From: an uncultured Oceanospirillaceae bacterium
GTDB lineage: Bacteria > Pseudomonadota > Gammaproteobacteria > Pseudomonadales > Oceanobacteraceae
NCBI GenBank assembly: GCA_937974825.1
Contig: CALJVD010000047.1
Span: 1-11,861 of the forward strand
Direction: 5' to 3'
DNA length: 11,861 nucleotides
In this document: piece by piece, positions 6,356 through 11,861 of the stretch
How positions within the stretch are numbered: the first letter of the stretch is position 1
How the letters are laid out: each line of letters opens with the position of its first letter
Notes under the pieces: generated by a model
Seen by the model: the letters and a program-made list of their open reading frames with translations, nothing else
Told to the model about the DNA's origin: nothing
The model's database searches: none
Translations under genes and position numbers: made by a program

Positions 6356-6380
6356 AATCTGCGCCAACTTGACGCAGATT
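6356..6380. promoter_or_regulatory. 25-bp imperfect palindrome, candidate operator
   Basis: The arms AATCTGCGCCAA and TTGACGCAGATT pair at 11 of 12 positions around a central C. No U-run follows on either strand, so a terminator is unlikely. Its length and symmetry suit a dimeric transcriptional regulator. It lies 44 nt beyond the ppsR stop and about 290 nt upstream of the symporter, where it could control the amine operon. No regulator gene is in the window. Confidence 0.5.
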
Positions 6381-6423
6381 TAAATGATACAGCTCTAATT
6401 AAGTTGGCTAGAGGAGAGGCGCT

Positions 6424-7245
6424 TTAGCCTTGCAGACGACGCTGTAGGCCAGTGTCTGCCATGATGCGAGTAGAGATTTCTTCGATAGAGCGGTCGGTGG
6501 TGCTGATATAGCGGATTTGCTCGCGCTGATACAGCATTTCTACCTCATCAACTTCGTGATAACACTGTTTTAGAGAGGCGTAACGGCTGTTAGCACGGCG
6601 TTCATGACGTATAGCTGAAAGACGTTCAGGATCAATCGTTAATCCATACAGTTTGTTCTTATAAGGCGCCAAGATTTTGGGTAGCTTATTTTCTTCAATG
6701 TCTTCTTCTGTGAGTGGGTAGTTCGCCGCTTTGATACCAAACTGCATAGCAAGGTATAAACAGGTGGGGGTTTTACCGCTTCGTGATACACCGACTAAAA
6801 TAATATCGGCCTCGTTGTAATGGCGAATGCGACCACCGTCATCGTTATCTAGCGCGAAGTTAACTGCATCGATACGAGCTAAATAAAGAGGGCTTGTGGC
6901 AACATCGGCCGGTTTACCAACACTATAAGAAGATTCAACATTAAGTTCTTTTTCTAGAGGCGCTAGGAAGGCAGAGAAAATATCAATATTTAAGGATTTA
7001 GAGTCATCGATAACTTGGCGAATATCTTTATCGACAATAGTGTCGAAAATAATTGGAATTTCGCCAGTGCGCTCATATACCGCGTTAATTTGGTCAACCG
7101 CAATCAGTGCTTTTTCAATGGAGTCTATATAGGGCAGGGTGATACGCTCAAACTCAATGCTATCGAATTGAGCTAACAAACTATTGCCTAAGGTTTCTGC
7201 TGTAATACCCGTACCGTCAGAAATAAAAAATGCTGTGCGCTTCAT
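6424..7245 (-). CDS. ppsR: Phosphoenolpyruvate synthase regulatory protein (PSRP, DUF299)
   Basis: A 273-residue cytoplasmic bifunctional enzyme. In this family one activity phosphorylates the regulatory threonine of phosphorylated PEP synthase with ADP, switching it off, and the other removes the phosphate with inorganic phosphate, producing pyrophosphate. Hallmarks are the N-terminal RTAFFISDGTGITAETLG (3-20) and the P-loop GVSRSGKT (152-159), with SVGKPADVATSPLY before it. Length is normal (277 in E. coli). It starts at ATG and is divergent from ppsA with 132 nt between, the standard arrangement; the threonine it would modify is present in the adjacent ppsA product (Thr416). Its ribosome-binding site is weak, suggesting low expression. 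Confidence 0.96.
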   Translation of the reverse strand: MKRTAFFISDGTGITAETLGNSLLAQFDSIEFERITLPYIDSIEKALIAVDQINAVYERTGEIPIIFDTIVDKDIRQVIDDSKSLNIDIFSAFLAPLEKELNVESSYSVGKPADVATSPLYLARIDAVNFALDNDDGGRIRHYNEADIILVGVSRSGKTPTCLYLAMQFGIKAANYPLTEEDIEENKLPKILAPYKNKLYGLTIDPERLSAIRHERRANSRYASLKQCYHEVDEVEMLYQREQIRYISTTDRSIEEISTRIMADTGLQRRLQG

Positions 7246-7377
7246 ATGGAAATTTTCGCCTCTAAGACTTAGTATTAAGGAGCTTAGTGTGTATGCTACA
7301 GAGTTTGCTAAGTGTAAGTAATATTTTTATTTGTAGCGAACTTCCAAAATTATATATGGATTTACAGGAGAAAGGCA
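7246..7377. promoter_or_regulatory. Divergent control region between ppsR and ppsA
   Basis: These 132 nt must hold the promoters for both genes. The region is AT-rich, especially 7320-7360, and has several CTTAGT/CTAAGT elements in direct and inverted orientation between about 7267 and 7313. A TAATAT at 7319-7324 is a fair -10 candidate for ppsA but its -35 is poor, so no promoter is assigned. Confidence 0.5.
7366..7370 (+). promoter_or_regulatory. Ribosome-binding site fixing the TTG start of ppsA
   Basis: AGGAG lies seven bases before TTG at 7378. The conserved family N-terminus (VLWFDQVGMGDVERVGGKN) begins at residue 5, leaving no room for a later start, and no ATG precedes it in frame. 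Confidence 0.8.
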
Positions 7378-9747
7378 TTGACTGAATATGTACTCTGGTT
7401 TGACCAAGTAGGCATGGGTGACGTTGAGCGTGTTGGAGGTAAAAACTCTTCACTGGGCGAGATGATCAGTAATTTAGCCAATGCAGGTGTTTCTGTCCCT
7501 AATGGCTTTGCCACAACTGCAGATGCGTATCGTGAATTTTTACGTTATGAAGACTTAGATACACGCATCCAAAAAGAACTAGATAAGTTAGATGTTAGTG
7601 ATGTGCGTGCCCTTGCTGAAGCCGGTGCGCGTATTCGTAAGTGGATTTTAGAAGCCCCACTGCCTCCCGAATTAGAAAAAAGCGTGCGTGCAGCGTTCGA
7701 AACATTACAAGATGGTAATGTTGGAATTGCAGTTGCTGTGCGTTCGTCTGCTACCGCAGAAGACTTACCCGATGCCTCTTTTGCCGGTCAGCAAGAAACT
7801 CACTTAAATATTGTTGGTATAGAAAACGTATTGCACGCAATTCGTGATGTGTTTGCGTCTTTATTTAACGACCGTGCAATTGCCTACCGTGAACACCAAG
7901 GGTTTGACCACCATAAAGTCGCCTTATCTGCTGGTATTCAACGCATGGTGCGCTCTGAAACGGCTTCCAGTGGTGTAATGTTTACTCTTGATACCGAGTC
8001 TGGGTTTGATCAAGTTGTCTTTATTACTTCTTCTTTTGGTTTGGGTGAAACCGTTGTTCAGGGGGCTGTTAACCCAGATGAGTTTTACGTACATAAAACC
8101 AACTTAAAAGAAGGGCGTCCTGCTATTTTACGCCGTAATTTAGGTGCTAAAGCCATTAAAATGGTTTATTCAAAAGACAGCACAGTGGGTCGTTCGGTTG
8201 AAACTCAGCGCGTTGATCGTGAATTACGCCAACAGTTCTCTATTAACGATGCCGAAGTAGAAGAACTAGCAAAACAAGCGCTTATTATTGAAGAGCACTA
8301 CAAGCGCCCTATGGATATCGAGTGGGCGAAAGATGGTGATGATGGCAAGCTGTATATTGTACAAGCTCGTCCTGAAACCGTACGTAGCCGCACCAACAAA
8401 AACGTTATGGAACGCTACCTACTAAAAGAAACCGGCAAAGTGTTGGTGGAAGGTCGTTCTATTGGCCACCGTATTGGTAAAGGTACCGTGCGCGTGATTA
8501 AAGACATTGACCAAATGGAATTAGTAAAAGAAGGCGACGTGCTGGTTGCAGACATGACAGACCCAGATTGGGAGCCTGTAATGAAACGCGCTGCGGCCAT
8601 TGTAACTAACCGTGGTGGCCGTACTTGTCACGCAGCCATTATTGCTCGTGAATTAGGCGTACCTGCAGTGGTTGGTTGTGAAGATGCAACAGAGCTTCTA
8701 AAAGATGGCGATGAGGTAACAGTATCTTGTGCAGAAGGGGATACCGGTTTCGTTTACGAAGGCGCTCTGGATTTTGATATTCGTACCAACAGCGTTGATA
8801 AAATGCCCGATTTATCATTCAAAATTATGATGAACGTGGGTAACCCAGACCGCGCGTTTGATTTCCAAAGCTTGCCAAACGCTGGTGTTGGTTTGGCTCG
8901 TTTAGAGTTTATTATTAACCGCATGATTGGTGTGCACCCTAAAGCACTACTTAACTTCGATAGCTTGCCAGAAGAAGTGAAGCCTACGGTTAAGCGTCGT
9001 ATTGCCGGCTATGCGAGCCCAGTCGACTTTTATGTTGATAAACTGGTTGAAGGTATCTCTACCTTAGCGGCTGCGTTCTGGCCTAAACCGGTAATTGTTC
9101 GTCTTTCTGACTTTAAATCTAACGAGTATGCCAACCTAATTGGTGGCCGTTTGTATGAACCAGAAGAAGAAAACCCAATGTTGGGCTTCCGTGGCGCGTC
9201 TCGTTATATTTCTAAGAATTTCCGTGATTGCTTTGAGCTAGAGTGCCGAGCGATGAAGCGCGTTCGTAATGAAATGGGCTTTACTAACGTAGAAATCATG
9301 GTGCCTTTTGTTCGCACCGTGGGTGAAGCTGAGCAAGTGGTTAATCTGTTGGCTGAAAACGGCCTAAAACGCGGTGAAAACGATCTGCGTTTAATTATGA
9401 TGTGTGAGCTTCCTGCTAACGCTATTCTTGCCGACCAGTTCTTAGAGCACTTTGATGGTTTCTCGGTAGGATCAAACGATTTAACTCAGTTAACACTGGG
9501 GCTAGACCGTGACTCAGGCATTATTGCGCACCTGTTTGATGAGCGTAACCCAGCTATCTTAGCCTTACTTGAAAACGCTATTAATGCTTGTAAGAAAGCG
9601 AACAAATACATTGGTATTTGTGGGCAAGGTCCTTCAGACCACCCAGACTTCGCTAAATGGCTAATGGATAAAGGCATTGATAGTGTTTCACTCAACCCAG
9701 ACTCTGTGTTGGATACTTGGTTTTTCTTAGCAGATAAAGAACAGTAA
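7378..9747 (+). CDS. ppsA: Phosphoenolpyruvate synthase (pyruvate, water dikinase)
   Basis: A 789-residue cytoplasmic enzyme converting pyruvate, ATP and water to PEP, AMP and phosphate, the entry to gluconeogenesis from three-carbon compounds. The three domains are in order: the ATP-binding N-terminal domain (about 15-345, with VRSSATAEDLPDASFAGQQE), the swivelling phosphohistidine domain (about 380-455, with NRGGRTCHAAIIARELG and catalytic His418), and the PEP/pyruvate-binding TIM barrel (about 475-785, with GSNDLTQLTLGLDRDSG and GICGQGPSD containing Cys748). Thr416, two residues before the histidine, is the expected PpsR target. Length and sequence match E. coli PpsA (792) throughout. The start codon is TTG. 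The stop overlaps the next gene's ATG by one base (TAATG), so translation is probably coupled. Confidence 0.98.
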   Translation: MTEYVLWFDQVGMGDVERVGGKNSSLGEMISNLANAGVSVPNGFATTADAYREFLRYEDLDTRIQKELDKLDVSDVRALAEAGARIRKWILEAPLPPELEKSVRAAFETLQDGNVGIAVAVRSSATAEDLPDASFAGQQETHLNIVGIENVLHAIRDVFASLFNDRAIAYREHQGFDHHKVALSAGIQRMVRSETASSGVMFTLDTESGFDQVVFITSSFGLGETVVQGAVNPDEFYVHKTNLKEGRPAILRRNLGAKAIKMVYSKDSTVGRSVETQRVDRELRQQFSINDAEVEELAKQALIIEEHYKRPMDIEWAKDGDDGKLYIVQARPETVRSRTNKNVMERYLLKETGKVLVEGRSIGHRIGKGTVRVIKDIDQMELVKEGDVLVADMTDPDWEPVMKRAAAIVTNRGGRTCHAAIIARELGVPAVVGCEDATELLKDGDEVTVSCAEGDTGFVYEGALDFDIRTNSVDKMPDLSFKIMMNVGNPDRAFDFQSLPNAGVGLARLEFIINRMIGVHPKALLNFDSLPEEVKPTVKRRIAGYASPVDFYVDKLVEGISTLAAAFWPKPVIVRLSDFKSNEYANLIGGRLYEPEEENPMLGFRGASRYISKNFRDCFELECRAMKRVRNEMGFTNVEIMVPFVRTVGEAEQVVNLLAENGLKRGENDLRLIMMCELPANAILADQFLEHFDGFSVGSNDLTQLTLGLDRDSGIIAHLFDERNPAILALLENAINACKKANKYIGICGQGPSDHPDFAKWLMDKGIDSVSLNPDSVLDTWFFLADKEQ

Positions 9748-10697
9748 TGAAAAGCAGTAGTTCTCTCTTCCCTGTTAGCTTGATGTATGCGGAAGACTTG
9801 GGGGAGCTAAGTGAAGATATTTATTTTGTAAAGCATAACCGTGACCCGGATAAAAGCGTAGAGGTGGGCGTTGCTCACCTTATGCTGCACGACAAGCCCG
9901 CTACCCGCGGGCCTGTTGTTATGGTTCACGGTAGTTTTTCGAACCGTGGTTTTTGGATAACGCGCAAGGGCATTGGCTTGGCGCGTTATTTGTTAGACCA
10001 AGGTTACGATGTTTGGTTGATGGAACATCGAGGCCATGGAATAACGCCACGCAATAAAGACTACTTTAATAACACGGTTGAGCGTTATGTGTTGCATGAT
10101 GTGCCTGCGGTTAATGAGTTTGTACAAGAGAAGTCAGGCCAAAAGCCCTTTTGGATCGGGCACTCTTTAGGTGGTGTAATGATTGCCAGTGCAGTGGCTG
10201 CGAGTCTTCTAACCGATGACAATAGCCGCGGTATGGTGTTGCTCGGTACACAAACTGTTAGTCGACCTAAGTACCTCTGGGCGCCTTTGGTTGCCACGGC
10301 GGTAAGATTAAAGGCATCCATAAAGGGTGAATTGGATGGTCGTAAACTAAACATAGGCCCCGAAAACGAACCGGCTGGTGTTATTAAAGAATTTGTTGAA
10401 CAAAATACATGGTTTGGCCGGTGGGAGCTGGCCAGTCAAGAGTTGCCTTTGATGCCGGCTTGGAATGTAGTTAACAGCATTCCATTGTTAGCCATTGCTG
10501 GTGCAGACGATAAATCTGATCCAGCGAAAGCCTGCCTTAAGTTTGCAAATAGCTATGGCGGTAGTAAAGAATGCTTACTATTGGGCACTCAACAAGGTTA
10601 TTCACGTAACTTTGGGCATGTTGATATGGTGGTTAGCAAAGCGGCTGCAAAAGAAGTGTGGCCTAAAATAGGTGAGTGGTTAAATAAACAACAATGA
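9747..10697 (+). CDS. Alpha/beta-hydrolase, esterase/lipase-like, in the ppsA operon
   Basis: A 316-residue alpha/beta hydrolase without a signal peptide. The oxyanion motif is VVMVHGSFSNRGFW (57-70), followed by YDVWLMEHRGHG (87-98), the nucleophile elbow GHSLGG with Ser140, a likely acid in GADD (254-255) and GHVDMV with His291. The YDVWLMEHRGHG stretch recalls acid lipase-like enzymes, but the substrate cannot be read. It starts in the ppsA stop (TAATG) and its stop overlaps the following gene's start (ATGA), so it sits inside a tightly packed operon. From memory, Pseudomonas also has a predicted esterase between ppsA and rraA, so the position is conserved; its connection with PEP synthesis is unknown. 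Confidence 0.85.
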   Translation: MKSSSSLFPVSLMYAEDLGELSEDIYFVKHNRDPDKSVEVGVAHLMLHDKPATRGPVVMVHGSFSNRGFWITRKGIGLARYLLDQGYDVWLMEHRGHGITPRNKDYFNNTVERYVLHDVPAVNEFVQEKSGQKPFWIGHSLGGVMIASAVAASLLTDDNSRGMVLLGTQTVSRPKYLWAPLVATAVRLKASIKGELDGRKLNIGPENEPAGVIKEFVEQNTWFGRWELASQELPLMPAWNVVNSIPLLAIAGADDKSDPAKACLKFANSYGGSKECLLLGTQQGYSRNFGHVDMVVSKAAAKEVWPKIGEWLNKQQ

Positions 10698-11356
10698 CTA
10701 AACGTATATTGTTAGTAGGCGGCAGTGGATTAATAGGGCACTCCTTACTGAGTGGACTCTTAAATCAAAACGTACAAGTGTTACTACCATTGCGCGATCT
10801 TGAGCGTTGGCGACATGAGAATTCAACGTTGTCGTCTCATCCTAACTTAACACTCACTAGTTACGATAAGCTTTGGACACAAACGCCTGAGCTTGATGCT
10901 TTCTTTTGTGCATTAGGTACAACTCAAGCAAAGTCGGGTAAGGCGGGTTTGATGAAAGTAGACCATGATTTAGTAATTAAATCTGCAGAGTTTGCTTTGC
11001 ATGCTGGCGCTAAAATAGCGTCCGTCGTTAGTGCTATAGGTGCGAATCCTAAGTCTGTTTTCTTTTATAACCGCGTAAAAGGGCAGATGGAAAAGAGCTT
11101 AACAGCGTTAGACTTTGAAACCATCCACATTTGGCAGCCTTCACTTTTAATGGGTGAGCGCCCAGAAAAGCGATTTTTAGAAGAGTTTGCAGGTAAGTTT
11201 ATGCACCTGTCGCTTTGGGGAAATACTCAAGCGTTACCAGGAAAAACAGTGGCGAAAGCCATGCTGCAAGCTTTTGTGCAAGGCACCCAAGCGGGTGTAC
11301 AAATTTTTAACGTGGCAGACATTAAACGATTTGCTGCTCAATCTCTAAAATATTAA
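10694..11356 (+). CDS. TIP30/HTATIP2-like NAD(P)-binding Rossmann protein
   Basis: A 220-residue atypical short-chain dehydrogenase-like protein. The nucleotide-binding motif is GGSGLIG (9-15), with Arg34 after the second strand hinting at NADP. FFCALGTTQAKSGKAGL (70-86) and KVDHDLVIKSAEFALHAG (88-105) match, from memory, the human TIP30/HTATIP2 region FCCLGTT...KAG closely; the later SAIGAN (113-118) and YNRVK (125-129) give a Y-x3-K pair. Many bacteria carry such proteins annotated only as NAD(P)H-binding or oxidoreductase. The gene overlaps the preceding one by 4 nt (ATGA) and its stop codon overlaps the rraA ribosome-binding site, so it is certainly part of this operon. Reaction and substrate are unknown. 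Confidence 0.85.
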   Translation: MTKRILLVGGSGLIGHSLLSGLLNQNVQVLLPLRDLERWRHENSTLSSHPNLTLTSYDKLWTQTPELDAFFCALGTTQAKSGKAGLMKVDHDLVIKSAEFALHAGAKIASVVSAIGANPKSVFFYNRVKGQMEKSLTALDFETIHIWQPSLLMGERPEKRFLEEFAGKFMHLSLWGNTQALPGKTVAKAMLQAFVQGTQAGVQIFNVADIKRFAAQSLKY

Positions 11357-11365
11357 GGAATCATT

Positions 11366-11857
11366 ATGACTGAATTTATCACTCCTGATTTATGTGACGA
11401 GTATCCAGAGCTAGTACAGGTTGTAGAGCCTATGTTTAGCAACTTTGGTGGTCGTACTTCTTTTGGCGGTGAAATTGTTACTGTTAAGTGCTTTGAAGAT
11501 AACTCTAAAGTAAAAGAGTTAGTGGGCACGCCAGGTGAAGGCAAAGTTATGGTTGTTGATGGTGGCGGCTCTATGCGTCACGCATTATTAGGCGACATGC
11601 TTGCTGAAAAGGCTTCTAAAAATGGTTGGGCAGGTTTGGTTATCTACGGCTGCATCCGCGACGTTGACCAAATTATGGAAACAGACCTAGGCGTACAAGC
11701 GATTGCTACTGTGCCTCTAAAAACAGAAAAACGTGACATTGGTGATGTAAACATCCCTGTTAAATTTGGTGGTGTAACCTTTATTCCAGGCCATTACATC
11801 TACGCCGACAACAACGGTGTTATCGTATCTCCTCAAGAATTAAAAATGCCTGAGTAA
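11366..11857 (+). CDS. rraA: Ribonuclease E activity regulator RraA
   Basis: A complete 163-residue RraA, the trimeric protein that binds RNase E and inhibits mRNA decay by the degradosome (family knowledge). The sequence follows E. coli RraA (161 residues) along its length: VVEPMFSNFGGRTSFGGEIV (19-38), VVDGGGSMRHALLGDMLA (63-80), GLVIYGCIRDVDQI (90-103), and KFGGVTFIPGHYIYADNNG near the end. Unlike E. coli RraA, recalled as having RQ here, this copy keeps Arg98-Asp99, with Asp77 twenty residues before, part of the metal-site pattern of the related HMG/CHA aldolases; the acidic residue usually three further on is Gln102. AAGGA six bases before the ATG is a good ribosome-binding site. It is the last gene visible in the ppsA operon; the window ends four bases later. 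Confidence 0.96.
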   Translation: MTEFITPDLCDEYPELVQVVEPMFSNFGGRTSFGGEIVTVKCFEDNSKVKELVGTPGEGKVMVVDGGGSMRHALLGDMLAEKASKNGWAGLVIYGCIRDVDQIMETDLGVQAIATVPLKTEKRDIGDVNIPVKFGGVTFIPGHYIYADNNGVIVSPQELKMPE

Positions 11858-11861
11858 GAGT

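Larger units (their letters stand above)
6065..6423. other. 359-nt intergenic leader upstream of the symporter
   Basis: This gap lies between the end of ppsR and the start of the symporter, both on the minus strand. It contains a 25-bp imperfect palindrome (6356-6380), a short inverted repeat TTAGT-GT-ACTAA near 6288-6299, a 10-bp tandem repeat carrying two ribosome-binding-like sequences, a possible 27-codon ORF and a hairpin with a U-run. There is no obvious intrinsic terminator for ppsR. I could not pick a promoter with confidence, but the leader must contain one if the amine operon is separate from ppsR. Confidence 0.7.

Noticed and set aside
6356..6380. Palindrome as the ppsR terminator
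   Set aside because: Neither strand has a T-run after the stem; it is better kept as a candidate operator.
7305..7358. Sigma-70 promoter for ppsA using TTGCTA or TTGTAG as -35
   Set aside because: With TTGCTA no good -10 falls at 16-18 nt; with TTGTAG and TATATG transcription would begin within the ribosome-binding site.
8415..10354. Minus-strand ORFs inside ppsA and the following hydrolase
   Set aside because: These are shadows of well-identified plus-strand genes, with compositions typical of antisense frames.
1..11861. CRISPR arrays, transposons, phage genes, tRNAs or rRNAs
   Set aside because: No regularly spaced repeats, terminal inverted repeats with transposase, integrase or RNA gene signatures were seen; the genes are nearly contiguous.

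Overview
The window looks like chromosome from a marine gammaproteobacterium, probably of the Oceanospirillales type. The reasons are the ppsR–ppsA–hydrolase–rraA block (similar, from memory, to the Pseudomonas order), a FadL-family lipid porin and a trimethylamine monooxygenase of the marine type, all in moderately AT-rich DNA with even base composition. The genus is not established. I see no rRNA, tRNA, CRISPR array, insertion sequence or phage gene.

Layout. (1) Positions 1-2706, plus strand: the 3' end of a FadL-family outer membrane transporter, then a periplasmic protein with three DUF4124 motifs and a possible MalM-like C-terminus, then an alpha/beta hydrolase. A bidirectional terminator (2722-2751) separates this operon from the convergent next one. 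(2) Positions 6064-2770, minus strand: a sodium:solute symporter, a 45-residue membrane partner, and a trimethylamine monooxygenase (tmm) with a TTG start. The leader at 6065-6423 holds a possible 27-codon ORF with a duplicated ribosome-binding sequence, a hairpin and a 25-bp imperfect palindrome. (3) Positions 7245-6424, minus strand: ppsR, the regulatory kinase/phosphorylase of PEP synthase, divergent from ppsA. (4) Positions 7378-11857, plus strand: ppsA (TTG start), a second alpha/beta hydrolase, a TIP30-like Rossmann protein and rraA, with 1-nt and 4-nt overlaps and a 9-nt gap, so almost certainly co-transcribed.

How the genes work together. PpsA makes PEP from pyruvate and PpsR switches it on and off by modifying the threonine two residues before the catalytic histidine; both target residues are present. 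RraA restrains RNase E. The symporter–small subunit–Tmm set reads as an uptake-and-oxidation unit: the symporter would import a small solute and Tmm would oxidise trimethylamine (or a related amine or sulfide) to its oxide. The symporter substrate is inferred from context only. The FadL group suggests handling of long-chain hydrophobic substrates at the envelope.

Most worth checking: the amine module with its small subunit, the unusual leader upstream of the symporter, a hairpin before tmm whose 3' arm could instead pair with the tmm ribosome-binding site, and the 5' end of the DUF4124 gene, whose reading frame has no ordinary start codon outside the fadL gene.
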